Origin: Aquimarina spongiae
GTDB lineage: Bacteria > Bacteroidota > Bacteroidia > Flavobacteriales > Flavobacteriaceae
Length of the DNA: 64,000 bases
Reading direction: 5' to 3'
Assembly: GCF_900141785.1 (NCBI RefSeq)
Contig: NZ_FQYP01000008.1
Location: 248,001-312,000, forward strand
A program made the position numbers and the translations under genes. The notes under the pieces are model-generated. The model did no database searches, was not told where the DNA came from, and was given only the letters and a program-made list of their open reading frames with translations. Shown here one piece after another: positions 16,535 through 28,300 of the stretch; position 1 is the stretch's first letter; every line of letters begins with the position of its first letter.

Positions 16535-17029
16535 CTAAAATGATATTCTACGTATTCGGTTACTGTTTCGGTTAAAGTTTTCCCTAGATTGCTCCAAAGC
16601 ATTACTTTTGTTTTTCCTAGGAGGTAAAGTTGGAGCAGGCTCTTTATATCCTTCTGGAACTTTTGAAAAGTTAGCAAAACTAATTTTTTCATCTTTTTTT
16701 GGTCCAGGATTCGAGAATAGCATTTCTTCCAACTCTTTGGAGAGCTTTGGTTTTTTACCTGCTTTAAGATCTTTAATCATCGCTTTAATCTCTTTGTAGA
16801 GTGGAGAGCTTGGATAAATGATATGTGCATACCTTCCATCCTTTAATTCTACCAGCTCTACTCCATTTTTCTTACCATAGCTTTCAGCGATATTTTTTTG
16901 AAAAGCAGCAAAATTTTTAACATCATGTAAGACAATATCTGCTTTTTTACCATCTTCGGATTCTAATCTATAGATCATCTCCAGATTTTTGACTCTTTTT
17001 TCTTCCTGATTGTTTTCTTCTAGTGCCAT
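16535..17029 (-). CDS. Orphan protein with basic C-terminal tail (164 aa)
   Basis: Not recognised. A charged N-terminal domain (about residues 14-100) contains LKDGRYAHIIYPSSPLY and a Lys-rich helix. It is followed by FSKVPE...LPPRKN (about 120-140) and an Asn/Arg tail ending RNSNRIRRISF. The spaced arginines of the tail recall, in character only, C-terminal T4SS export signals of the VirF type. It starts 39 bp after the end of the 17069-17494 gene and has no operator of its own, so the two probably share promoter D. Confidence 0.72.
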   Translation of the reverse strand: MALEENNQEEKRVKNLEMIYRLESEDGKKADIVLHDVKNFAAFQKNIAESYGKKNGVELVELKDGRYAHIIYPSSPLYKEIKAMIKDLKAGKKPKLSKELEEMLFSNPGPKKDEKISFANFSKVPEGYKEPAPTLPPRKNKSNALEQSRENFNRNSNRIRRISF

Positions 17030-17068
17030 GTTGTTAATAAATTTAAGTGTTCATCAATTGTTGAATCA

Positions 17069-17494
17069 TTAACTGATCCCAAAACCTTTATTAGGTTTTA
17101 ATTTTTGAATTTTCTTTTTGGTCTTTTTAAGCAAAGTTTGTTTTTTAACTTCTTTCCCGTTATTGACTGTCTTTTGTGCGTTATAAGGCAACTCGCTATT
17201 CAGCTTGATAAACTTTTCCAAAAGTCTCTTTTCTTTCAATCGATCTTCACTCAAGTCATTGATTTTGGTATTCTCGCGTTTCGCTATATTGGGATGCATT
17301 GTATTGTTTTTTACTTCCCGAACAGCAATACGTTTTTGTAAACGACTATGCTTTTCCTTTTGTGCTTTGGGATGTAGTTCTTCTTTTTTTACTAATCCAG
17401 CCATAAGTTGTATCAACTCTTTTTGAGTGACTTTCCTTTTTTCTGATGCGGTATTTGTTAAAGTTTTTTTCATCCTTTTGTGATGCTGCAACAA
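17069..17494 (-). CDS. Orphan basic helical protein (141 aa)
   Basis: Not recognised. The protein is highly charged, Lys-rich and helical throughout, without signal peptide or membrane segment. It ends in a strongly basic tail (LKKTKKKIQKLKPNKGFGIS) whose last residues, GFGIS, resemble the LGIG end of the 12705-13208 orphan. It is the first gene of a two-gene unit with the 16535-17029 gene and has operator site D 96 bp upstream. Start ATG could also be at codon 8 (second Met of MLQHHKRMKK). Confidence 0.68.
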   Translation of the reverse strand: MLQHHKRMKKTLTNTASEKRKVTQKELIQLMAGLVKKEELHPKAQKEKHSRLQKRIAVREVKNNTMHPNIAKRENTKINDLSEDRLKEKRLLEKFIKLNSELPYNAQKTVNNGKEVKKQTLLKKTKKKIQKLKPNKGFGIS

Positions 17495-17552
17495 GAGTGA
17501 TGTTTATGAATGCTATCACTCTAATTCAGGAATCAACATATCTCATTTGTCT

Positions 17553-17624
17553 CGAAGATATATACCATAGTTGAAACCTCTATATCTAAAGTAATAAGTG
17601 GTAGGACTGAAGTAATATTCGATC
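17553..17624 (-). promoter_or_regulatory. Site D: direct-repeat operator and -7 box for the 17069-17494 / 16535-17029 unit
   Basis: On the minus strand, half-sites GATCGAATATTAC (17624-17612) and TACCACTTATTAC (17603-17591) are 21 bp apart. Exactly 30 bp further is TATCTTCG (17560-17553), one mismatch from TAnnTTTG. It shares a divergent 282-bp intergenic region with site E, which faces the other way. Confidence 0.72.
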
Positions 17625-17661
17625 ATCAAAAATACAATCAACCAGTACATAAGCAACGATA

Positions 17662-17733
17662 ACCCATCTATTCCCGTAATTATCCCATGTATTACTTTGT
17701 GGTATGTATTAGGGGAAAGACCCCCTAATTTGG
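17662..17733 (+). promoter_or_regulatory. Site E: direct-repeat operator, -7 box and hairpin for the 17777-18832 gene
   Basis: On the plus strand, half-sites ACCCATCTATTCC (17662-17674) and TCCCATGTATTAC (17683-17695) share 10 of 13 bases and are 21 bp apart. Exactly 30 bp further is TAATTTGG (17726-17733), one mismatch from TAnnTTTG. A perfect 8-bp inverted repeat, ATTAGGGG at 17708-17715 with CCCCTAAT at 17722-17729, covers the spacer and the first bases of the -7 box. It could bind a repressor. The ATG follows 43 bp after the box. Confidence 0.68.
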
Positions 17734-17776
17734 TTCCAGAATTTAAAATTATAATAACCTAAAAAATTAAGAAATT

Positions 17777-18832
17777 ATGGGATACGGTGAAAAAGAATTA
17801 TATAATGCACAAAATGTTATTGGATATACCGGAAAACTAGGTGCAAATCCCACCTTTTATTTTAAAAAAGATCTTGGTGGTGGTCAAATTTTATATGGAC
17901 ATATTACACAAAGTCATATGTTAACATCTAATATCGGTAGAGAGAAAATTGAGAAAATAGATAGTAAAAAGTATGAAATCAAAAACGATGGAGTACTATA
18001 TCGCACAAATCAAGATGAAGGAGAGTTCTTAGCAGAAAACTATAAAAACAAGGCTGCTATCTTAAACGGTTGTAAAGAGACAGGAGAAACAAATGAAAAG
18101 GTTACTATAGGAGATCCAAGAACGAATAAGACCTATATCGATAAAAATAATGAAAAATGGACCTTAGTTCAGTCCTCTGTAGAAATCGTAAATGGAGAAC
18201 TAAAGCACCCTAGTAGAACTTTAATAAAATTCGTTAACGCAAAGAATTTAGATAAAAAAGTCTCTTCTGAACTACAAATAGCTTTAGACAACCCCAAGTG
18301 TCAACTCATGAAAGATCAAGAACAAATTAACATAGAAAACCACCAAAAAAAGCATGGGTATAAAGAAGTAGAAATGAAAATACATAATGAGATTTTCGAA
18401 GAGAATTTCGAAAATATGTTAAATGGAAATCTTTCCGGTTCTGAACAAGATGAAGACATTGCTGCACTTGATGCTTTGGTAGCAGAACATACTCACAAAA
18501 AAACACCTGAGGAGTCTTTATCTCCGTCGTTGAATCAAAAAAAAGATAATAAATCAACGCCAGACAAACAAGTTAATGAAAATGTATTGAATGCTCTTTC
18601 ATCAGGCAACGTCAAAAAGCTTGCTCAAAAACATGATCCATCCAAAGATCCAAAACTTGAGAAACCTCTTGTACAAAATCAAAAATTCGGCTTAGAAGAT
18701 TTGGCTTCTCCAGGGTTCAGAAAAAACAAAAGAGCAAAACAAAATACAAGGTCCACAAATAGCAACAGAAGCGGAAATAATAAAACCAGACAAAGACGAA
18801 ACAGTTCTAAAGGTCCTTCGAAGCAGTTCTAA
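17777..18832 (+). CDS. Orphan protein with long basic, Asn/Arg/Ser-rich tail (351 aa)
   Basis: Not recognised. The first ~165 residues look globular (Gly-rich start, then strands such as GQILYGHITQSHM and KYEIKNDGVLYRTN). The middle (about 200-300) is charged and helical. The last ~40 residues are basic and low-complexity (FRKNKRAKQNTR...RQRRNSSKGPSKQF) and resemble the tail of the 12705-13208 orphan. It is the only plus-strand member of the cluster, yet has the same operator-promoter layout (site E) in the matching orientation. It is followed by a terminator at 18883. No signal peptide. Confidence 0.72.
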   Translation: MGYGEKELYNAQNVIGYTGKLGANPTFYFKKDLGGGQILYGHITQSHMLTSNIGREKIEKIDSKKYEIKNDGVLYRTNQDEGEFLAENYKNKAAILNGCKETGETNEKVTIGDPRTNKTYIDKNNEKWTLVQSSVEIVNGELKHPSRTLIKFVNAKNLDKKVSSELQIALDNPKCQLMKDQEQINIENHQKKHGYKEVEMKIHNEIFEENFENMLNGNLSGSEQDEDIAALDALVAEHTHKKTPEESLSPSLNQKKDNKSTPDKQVNENVLNALSSGNVKKLAQKHDPSKDPKLEKPLVQNQKFGLEDLASPGFRKNKRAKQNTRSTNSNRSGNNKTRQRRNSSKGPSKQF

Positions 18833-18882
18833 GGGACAATAATAGAAGATAGGTTTTACCGGTAATTACGAGATCAACCAGC

Positions 18883-18917
18883 AAAACTGTCTGAAGGTTA
18901 TTTCAGGCAGTTTTTTT
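18883..18917 (+). terminator. Rho-independent terminator of the 17777-18832 gene
   Basis: A 13-bp stem (18883-18895 with 18902-18914, one T-G pair) is followed by a run of Ts to 18917, 50 bp after the stop codon. Confidence 0.85.
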
Positions 18918-19113
18918 ATGTAAATTTATTAAAACATCTAAAAAAAGTGTTGTATTGCTTTTAAAATGTAAAGTTGAAAGTTGGTAGCTTTCTTTTGGTA
19001 GTAGGAGCGGAATTTCCTTCGACTTGTACCTCCATGTTTCACAGAGCTAAGTCGAAGCGTTCAGGAGAAACTTCTCGTCCTGCCAAGATTGATTAAAAGT
19101 TTCAACAATAAAA

Positions 19114-19139
19114 AAAGCCTCAGATACTTCTGAGGCTTT
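19114..19139. terminator. Hairpin terminator within the tRNA-remnant region
   Basis: An 11-bp perfect stem (19114-19124 with 19129-19139) with A and T runs on both sides. On the minus strand it directly follows a degenerate tRNA 3'-end unit, the same order as the intact tRNA-fMet and its terminator on the right side of the island. Confidence 0.65.
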
Positions 19140-19151
19140 CTTTTTAGTAGC

Positions 19152-19215
19152 GGGAGCAGGATTAACTCCCTTCAGTCGTTGAACCTTTGGGGTGTGCTTG
19201 TACAGATAAAACCAG
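19152..19215 (-). repeat. Degenerate tRNA-3'-end repeat, left copy
   Basis: These 64 bp match 37123-37186 with six mismatches. One end (GGGAGCAGGA) still resembles the acceptor and T-arm end of tRNA-fMet; the rest has drifted or been replaced. It looks like the trace of an earlier integration at the same site. The 515-bp stretch 18833-19347 holds only this repeat, the next one and two hairpins; a weaker similar unit may start near 18995. Confidence 0.65.
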
Positions 19216-19282
19216 TTGTTTTCACAACTGATTTTCTTCGTAGCAGGAGCAAGATTCGAACCTGCGACCTTCGGGTTATGAG
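19209..19282 (-). repeat. Left attachment-like repeat: 3' half of tRNA-fMet
   Basis: These 74 bp match 37258-37331 with four mismatches. The part 19241-19282 corresponds to tRNA-fMet from the anticodon loop to the discriminator base; the rest is the terminator hairpin that follows the tRNA. Similarity stops abruptly in the anticodon loop, a known crossover place for tyrosine integrases. The 5' half of the tRNA is absent, so this is not a functional tRNA. Confidence 0.8.
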
Positions 19283-19347
19283 TTCGGTTTATTGGCCGCA
19301 CAACCATATAATAAAGATTTGTACTAAATAAATCATCATCATAGTAA

Positions 19348-22300
19348 TTACTTCAAAATAAATCGGACTACCATTAATGCCTTCTTAATTTCCTTATCAA
19401 CATTCTTGATAGTTATACTCATACCTTCCGCTTTTATTTCTTCATCCCTTATTGCAAAAGTTTTGGTTTCGCCAATTGATATCCCATCGGTAAAACTAAT
19501 CTCATCACCTCCTTGCCCAATTACAATTTCTGAAGCCTGTAAATCAGAATCTGTTGTTAAAATAATATCTGTTAATTTAATGTCTTTTGTTTGTCTAGGT
19601 TTACCTTCCTGATCTAATCTCACATAATACGGTAAGAAATCTATGATATTTTTGATAGGCAGTATTCGTTCTGTATCTCCTTCTTCTACCTGCATTGTTT
19701 TGTACCACTCATTACTTAAATCATGCTTAAGATCTATAATAGAGAACAATCCTTCCTGTTGCCCCAACTCTTCATTATTTTTATTGAAATCAACCACCGT
19801 ATCAATTGCAGCTTTTTTCATTCGAGTTCCTCCTTCATTAGCGGTGTAGCGAATATGAATAATCGCATCTGAAATCGTGTCATAATCAAACTGGCGGAAA
19901 TCAGGCAGCTGTAATCGCCATTTGCTAATCGCTCCCGCCCCTTCAAAAGGTAAGTATCGTTCATCTTTGAAATTAAGTTCAAACATTCCGCTTTCGTTTT
20001 GCGCAGAGCTAGCTGCTATAGCCTTAACAGGAATATTAAACGTCATAAAACGATCATCGTTTTCCTCTATTTTCTCTTTATAATCATTCTTACTTTTTGC
20101 TATACTACTATTACGAAACTTATGCTCTAATAGTCGTAATGAAGCATTTAATCCAGTATATGGGCCCACAATACAGGGGATAGATATCGACACTGATTTA
20201 ATACGACGCTTGTAATGCCCTGGATAATCCATATCGAACAAAATTTCTGGAAGATTAAATTCACAGGCACCTGTTTCTTTGAGCTGTATCAAACTCAAAG
20301 GGTTTATTTGTCGTAAGGATACGTGTTTTGTGATTTCATAATCATGAGTTTTTTTCTCGTGATATGCAGCTTCAAGTTGTTTTAATCCTACATACAATTG
20401 TTCTCCGGCTAGCAATCCATCACGGCTCGAATCCCAATATCCCGATTGGATAAAATTCGAATTACCAAGACCACGTTCAAAACGATATATTTTTTCTGCT
20501 TTTTTTGCCAACTCATAGGCCAAACTATATACTTGATGATATACTGTTTTAAGATTTCCTTTCATCCAGGTATATAATTCTTCATTTGTATATTTATCTC
20601 TTAAGAAATTCTCTACTTCTTTGGCATTATCAATTAGTTTTTGTTGATTACTAATTTCTTGATTAGCAATACTTACCCTAATTTGCTGCGCCAAGATTTG
20701 TTTGTCTATTTGTTTAAGTTCTAAACCTGCAATATTTGCCTGTAATACTCGGTCCTGATGCGCACGAAGGAAACCTGATTTTTTGGCTGCTTTGCTTGAT
20801 GCATAACTGTGTTCTGCTGCATCGGTTTGCATCCAACGAGCAATTGCAGCTGTAGCTGGACCTAATTGTGAGCCTCCAAAAGTGATTGTAGTTCCAATAC
20901 CAAACGGCTTTACATTTGCCTCAATATTAGGTATATAAGACAGTGCACTACCCAAAGATTCTATTTTCCCGATGGTATCTTGTAGATCATGAGCATCTTT
21001 GGCTTTTTGCATGTCCTCTTTTTCATATTCATTTACATACACATTACTATAACTTTCGGGCATTTTAATTTGATTTTCTAATGGATTAAAATCAGTTTCG
21101 AAATTTGGTACCTTGTCCTCAGTTTCTCCTATCAATTTTAAATAGAATTTCATTCGTTGTTCGGGTAGTTTTCTATTTTCCATTAGATTTTGAATAGTAC
21201 TCTCTGCTTCTTCCAATTGTTTCTTTCTAACTTCCATGATTAGACTATTCATTATTCCTTCATGAGTAGCTCTGGTATATGCCAGAGATTCGCCATCTTT
21301 TTTCTCTAATGCAGATAACATTGCTCCTCCCAAAGATTTTAATTCATTACAAAGCTCTATCGATTTTTGCAATAAGTAATAAAAACGATAATTCGGCATT
21401 GGCGTATTAAGGTCGTTTAACACTGAGGCAATACTGATGCCTTGCGCAGCTGCTTTTACCAATAATGCTGGATCAATAGGGGGTTCGAACAGTGGAAGTT
21501 TACGAAAGACTCCTTCGATATTTAAACAATGTCTTATCTTAAATAAACGATCCTCTACAGTATCCCAGTATCCCATCAATTTTGGGTTATTAGGAATACA
21601 AAAATACAATGAAGATGAAAAACCAAATATATTAGCAAATCCAACGACTCCACTTTCAACTCCTACAGGTAACGAAGTTTGGTTGCTAAATGGCACTGCC
21701 ATCTCAAGTTCTACCATAGCATTGGAGAAAGCATCCCACTTATGTAATAACGAATTATATGTTTGTGGTTTGATTTTGCCTCGTTTAGGAATCATTTGAG
21801 GACGTTTACCCAGTATATGAAATGCCAATACATAGAGTTGTGTTGCCTGGTTAATACTTTCGATAGTATCCTGACGGAATAAATAATCTCCCCAGGCTAT
21901 CAGGTTATCAATATACTTCATGACTACCCATTTCATATACGCAACAGGTCTGCTTCTTGCTATCAAATGTGGTTTGAAAGGATCATTACGCCATGCTGTT
22001 ATATCTTGATTAGATGCATTAGGCTCTAAATTCTTAAAAATCGCATCCAGAATCTGTTTAGTATCTATTTCTTTAAAGGGTTTGAATTGCCAAAAACGCT
22101 TATCATCTGTACCATTTGCAGTAGGGTTAAATACATAATGATACCATTTCATAGCATCTTCAAACTGTTGTGATTCACTTAGCGTATTTGCCAACATCAC
22201 TGGTGTGTGAAAAAACAGTTCCCAATGATATATAGAGTATGGACGCTTCAATTCATGATACACATTATTTGTAGCTAAATTATTATCATGATCATAAGCG

Positions 22301-25300
22301 CCAAAAGCATCATCAGAATTAGAAATACTAAGATTATAACTAAAAAAACTAGTGAGATTACCCGAGTTTAACTTACTGAGTAAATCATGGTTATGTTCAA
22401 AATAAAAATTATGTCCTCCATTATAAGTCGTTGCATTTTGATCCTTAAACTCATACTTATCAATTTCGTCTTTAATTACACCTTGGGGTTGTAGCGATTT
22501 TATTGTACCCAGATTATTGTGATGAAAATGCACTACTTCAATACTGTTATTGTTAGTAGACGGATTTGAAAAAACTGTTAAGTTGGTTCCACTTAGCTTA
22601 AAAGAGTTTTTACCAATTATTACATTATTCTTATAGCTTATTCTGATATTTAATTCTTTGTTTGAAGGGTGTATTGAAGGTATAAATTCAAAACGCTCAA
22701 TATCTGCAAGGGTATTGCCATCTACAAAATTAATGGTATCCTTACTCAATTGTTTTGAAGTCCATTTACCATTCCGATATTCGCTCATTCCCATTTTTAT
22801 TTCCCAATATTCTTTAGGTTTATTATTCGCTACAGAAGTATTTGCCATGCCTGTTATCGTTTGACTACCATCATCTGCAGGTTTTACTTTTTTCATGAAC
22901 TGAGGGAAAAACACTAATAATCGATCTTGCCATGCAATAGGAATTAAATAACATCCATTACTCCCAATTTCATTATTAGAATTCACTACATCGTATGATG
23001 GAATGTCTACCTCCATTTTTTCCCAAGAATACCAATTCATCTGATCTAACCTCAAGTATCGGTAATAATAGGAATAAGGAGCATTTCGAGTTCTGGCAAA
23101 TACATGAAGCTTACTTCCTTCGGTCCATATATCCGAATTATCTTTAGTGCCTTCGATATATAGCCCAACAATTTCCATATTTGCCACTTCGTCTACTTTA
23201 TATAAATAAGATTTAAGGACGTATTCTATATTTTCTTTGGTGATATCATTTTGCAGCAATTCAGATTCTAGTTCTTTAAAAAAGGAAGTTTTATCATCTC
23301 TAAGATTACTTTCGATCCAATTTTCGGGATATAAGAATACCTTCCGGTTAGCTTCCCAAACTCGATAGCGCTGCATCCAATCCCATCGCTCCCGATCCAA
23401 AATATCTGGAGTAATACCATTATGCACTTCTTCTAACCCCAAGAAACAACGTTGAACAAATAATTGTACCGAAGATAGTGCCTGTTTGATCCTAGAAGTC
23501 TCCATACAAGCGTCCATTTGTACATCGATTAGAAAATATTCAAATAATCCATTGGCATCTGTTACTCCCCATTGGATAAGATCCGGTTGTTGCAATAGAT
23601 AAGCAATTAAAGCATCTTCCTGATGATTTCTAATTTGATCATTCAAAGGTTTTACAACTTGCTCCCAATCCTCTTGTTTGTATTTTGCTCGAATGGCATG
23701 TTGTATGCTATCTGCTATTTTTCTGGTTTTTTTGAAGTTTGATGTTGGTTTTGCCCATTCAAACAGTAAATTGATATCCACTGCTATCTTATTCGCTACT
23801 TCTATAGCCTTTTGTAATTTTAATAAGTTGATTTCATTTAGAAAAACTTCAGGTTTGTTTAGATTAAAATGGTTTTCCTCAATCAATATGTCTATTTTCT
23901 CTTTTTCCCAAAGGGTAAGCGTAGCTATATTTTCGCTAAGTTTAGAAATATCATCGGGCGTATGTGCCCACTTAAAAAATTCGATTAAATCAGTTGCAGT
24001 TTTAGGTAATGAATTTCGTAATCGTGTATAGGCCTCTAACCGTAGCCAATGATCAAAAGTTATTGCATTAAAATCTATATCCCCGAAATCAGAAGTAAAT
24101 TCATTGAAATGTTTAAGTTCGAAATTAGTGATCTCAAAACCGCTTACCAGAATCGAAGCTTTATACAAAACAATATAAGCCTGTTCTGTCATTGTTGTTG
24201 TGAAATCAGGAAGGAGTAAAGAGGGCGGGATATTCTCTATTGAGGATGTTGGTGTTTTCCAGAATACGGTATTGAGTTCTTCACCAAAAACATGTAATGC
24301 ATACAACTCCCCTGATTTGAGTTTTATAGGATCACTCCACCATTCGTTGGTAGGATCTTCCTGTTGGGTAAATGATAACATATTACCATCCAATGTTATA
24401 GCAGGCGCTGTATCCGTATCTTTTACAATAAAAGTATATTCATTTTTTGCCGAAGGAATTAGATAACCACTCCAATCGGTTTGTACAGGTTTTGCACTTT
24501 CTTTAATGGCTTCAAAAATAGTACTGATAGATTTCTTTGGACTGCCCGTAGTCAATATTTCTGAAATGAGTGTATCAGTCTCTTCTTCTTCAAGTCCGAT
24601 GGACTGTGATAGGGTTTCAACTACAAACCGGTGTGTTAGCTGATCTCGTAAATAGGGTAAAAATACGTTCATAAAGGCTCTACTTTTTTTAGGAGCCGTA
24701 TTTGGATCTTCTTCTCCTTCATTTATTTCCTCAAATGGGACAAGGATATCGGCTGATTTCAGAATTACCTCAGCGGCTTCTACTTCTATTTTCCGTTCTG
24801 GTGATTTTTGTTTTTCAGCTTCAATAACATGAAATAACACTTCTTTAAATAGCTTACTTTGCTGTTTCTCAATTCGCTGCAGTGCTTCATTCCATTTGGG
24901 GTCATTGGCTAAGCTATTATAATCAGTTTTTTCAGTCTGAGATAATATTCCCGTGATCTGTATAGTTCCCTTTTCAGGGTTATAGCGTAATTTATTTTTT
25001 AATGTTTTGCCTTCTGCAATATCAATAATCAGGTTTTTAGGAGCATTGGTTATGAATAAATTCATTCCTTCTATGATTCCTATAATTTTCTCCACTAATT
25101 CCTGGGGATATAACAAAACTGCTTTTGCACGAATCATCTCGATGGTTAGTTCGTCCTCTTCTTTAATATCTTTATGGGTTTCATCTATGGCATTTAATCC
25201 ATCATAAAGCGTTTTGGCCAACAATAATATATCCTGTGATGATGGCGCTAAGGGTCTTTGGGGATCATCATCATCCTTTATTACATAATTTAACTGACGA

Positions 25301-28300
25301 TAATTAAATCCTGAATCTTCCATTTTAGTCCAATTACCTGTAAAATTCAAAGACGTATGCGCGTTGATAAAAGGATCTCCAAATACTGGAAGAATGCGAA
25401 TAAAGGCTTGGGGTTTTAACCCAATAGCTTTTGAAAGAAGTCGATAACGATATATCACAGTAAGGTTAGAAATATTCAAAACATCTTCCAGACCTTCAGC
25501 TTCCATAATTGCTTTTATGTCATCTGAAGAACTATTAAAAGCTGCCATAACAACAGGCAGGTGATCTGTAATTTTGACTTGCTTGGTTAAATAATTTCCA
25601 TTCTTATCTTCGACAAAAACTTTGTCTATCCCTTTTAAGTTATGTTTCAGAAACAAGCGTTTATATAAAGATTGCTCTCCAGCAGTACTAATGTTTGTCC
25701 AAAAAGTGAGCAATTTGATCAATTCTAATCCGGTAACATCCAACAGTTTTTTAACAGCTACTAATTGATGTAAAAATTCTGGGGTAATCTCGCATTGTAT
25801 TTTTTGAATACCTTTTGCCTTAAAACAATCTCCATTACTTTCACTTTGGCCACAGTCTTCTGTATCTTCGAACAAATCATCACACTCTGAGGTACAATCT
25901 GTATCACCAGGCAAAAGATCATCCATACAAGCATCTTGATGGTCTCCTAAACCCACAAGCGCTTTATCTACTTCATCAATAGTCCATCCTAATTTTTTCC
26001 ATAACCGAATAAACCGATGAATATGATCATACTCCTCTACTGTAACTGGGCTTCCGTCTAAATGGATCAACCTTACTGTATCGAGATTGCAATTGTCGAC
26101 TTTACCTACAGAAAAAGGAAGGTTTCTCCTTTCACTTACCAAATACAAATCATCACCTACTTCTATTATTTTTCCCTTCTCGCCGTCACTACTTTCAAAA
26201 CTAAAAAGTGTCCAGGTACTATAATCCACACTTGGATCTTCATTTATTATCGTAATTAAACCTGTTTGTTTATCTATTGTAGCTACAATAGATTCTTCAC
26301 CAGTCGTGGGGTCCGTAACAATGATTTGACAATTTCTAACGATTCCTAAGGTTAGACTACCGATATCTGAAGAAAAATAATAGGTAAATTCGCCATCAAT
26401 ACAACTCACTCCATTTTCAAGCACAATGATTTTTCCGATACGTTCAAAATAGCAATGCACCCATTTTTCAAAATCTTTATTATCTGCACAAGGATCAGCT
26501 TTTGGGCTACAAGGATCAGGATTTAGTAATTCCTCATATATAGGAACCAAGGGTTGTGCCTTATTTAACCCTTCTATTAATGCTTTATATTTATCCTTTG
26601 GGTTGCTGGCACTATAATCAACTAGTGTTTGTAAAAACCGATAACTAAAGGCAATACTATGCATAATTTGCAAAGCTTCTCCACTGGGGATATTAGGATT
26701 AAGACATTGGGTTTTAAGTAACGCTACTAATTCTATGTACGAAACTCCTGTACGCCTCAAAAACTGATCTTTAACAAAGGTAAGCCCTGTTTTAGAAGTT
26801 TCTGAATCATCTAGCATTGTTACCTCTGTATCATACCCATAATACTCGTGTACCGGTTTTATACCAATTTTTTCGAGATACTCTTGATCAGAATGTTCTT
26901 TTTTACATTGTTTATCCCAATATTCTTTGGTTACAAAAGCTTCTTTTGTAAGAATTACATATTCCTCCTGAGTAAGTTGTAAGCACTCTGCATCTACCGC
27001 ACGATCAATATAATTTGTATGCAGTTTATCTAACTCCTTTTTTTCTTCTTCGGTAAAGGTTATAGCTGCATCAGTAGATGGTTCACCATCATCGGGTATT
27101 GGTTCTGTCTTTTCTTTTCGTACTGATCTGAAAGTATCTATCAACTCCGTACGACTGGTATCCAAATGATTAAGGTATACTCTGGCCACATCAATAGGCT
27201 GATGATATGGTAAGGTAAAAGGATACACCGCTTTATGCAAAATACAATATGCTTCGTATTCGGTATTTTGGGGTTGTGCCAATAGTTCTCCAGAAGTTTG
27301 ATCTGTAACGTTAAAAGGTTTGGTATGATGATGAACAATATAGTTTTCCATAACCTCATTTACCAGATCGATATACGGAAGTATGGTGTTGGTATTCTTA
27401 CAGGTAAGCTGCAAACATCCTAAATCCGGACGGCGTTTAAAGAGTTTTTCCAGTGGCGTGTTGGATATATCATGATTATCTTGTGGTTGTATTGTAGTTG
27501 GACCAGTCGCATGAGGGTCCAGATTATTATTTCGTAAATATTGTAATAACTCTACAAAATAAGCAGCTGCGCTGTATACCGAATTACATTCGCCACATTC
27601 ACAAAAATCGGCATCACCAAATAATGCATCCCAACTTAAATGATGTTCTTGCAACACTCTATGAACAGCTCCCTCTGTCCTATGAGAAGTAGCAGCCATC
27701 GCTCCTACACTCTTAATATCATCTGCAGAAGTTTTTTGCAGGGATCGATCTATAAAATCAACACCTGTTCCCTCTCCTATTTCTTTAAGAGCCATCAACG
27801 CATGTTCATTCCTGATTCTAGCATTAACTGCATTGGTGTGCAATTGCTTTGCTACTAACTCTCCGTCTTCACCAAAATCTTTTGAAAATGATTTTACGAA
27901 TTGTGCCTCTGGCATATCACTGATCCGTAATGCAGAAGTCATATTACTTTTTATCAAAACAGGCAGTACTTCTGGGACTGGACTTAATGCAACCACTCGT
28001 TGTAGCGTTTTTATTTCTTGTACAACCTCTTCTGTACTTTCACTATCGATATTCTTAAAAGCATCCTCTTGTTTAAACGCCTCGTATACCGAGGTCGTTT
28101 TCAAGTTAAAACTATCGGGTTGATTGCTTAAGAACGTAGCTAACCGGTCACTTCGTGTTTTATCGGCAATAGGACTTTCTTTGGGGTCACCAAGCATTCG
28201 CCGTACTGTGGCCGTTGGTTGTACCTGAAATAAACGAATATGCAACTCGTTTGCCACAATCTCTGGAGTTTTTTCTTCTACAACAATTTTAGTATTTGTA

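Noticed and set aside
19047..19307. Open frame of 86 codons on the minus strand
   Set aside because: It is a translation of the tRNA remnants and hairpins (THNPKVAGSNLAPATK is the usual tRNA-derived string), without codon or start-site support.
21437..21799. Open frames antisense to the toxin genes (this one and many others between 19.4 and 36.2 kb)
   Set aside because: They are shadows of the two large genes, with no own start signals or recognisable domains.
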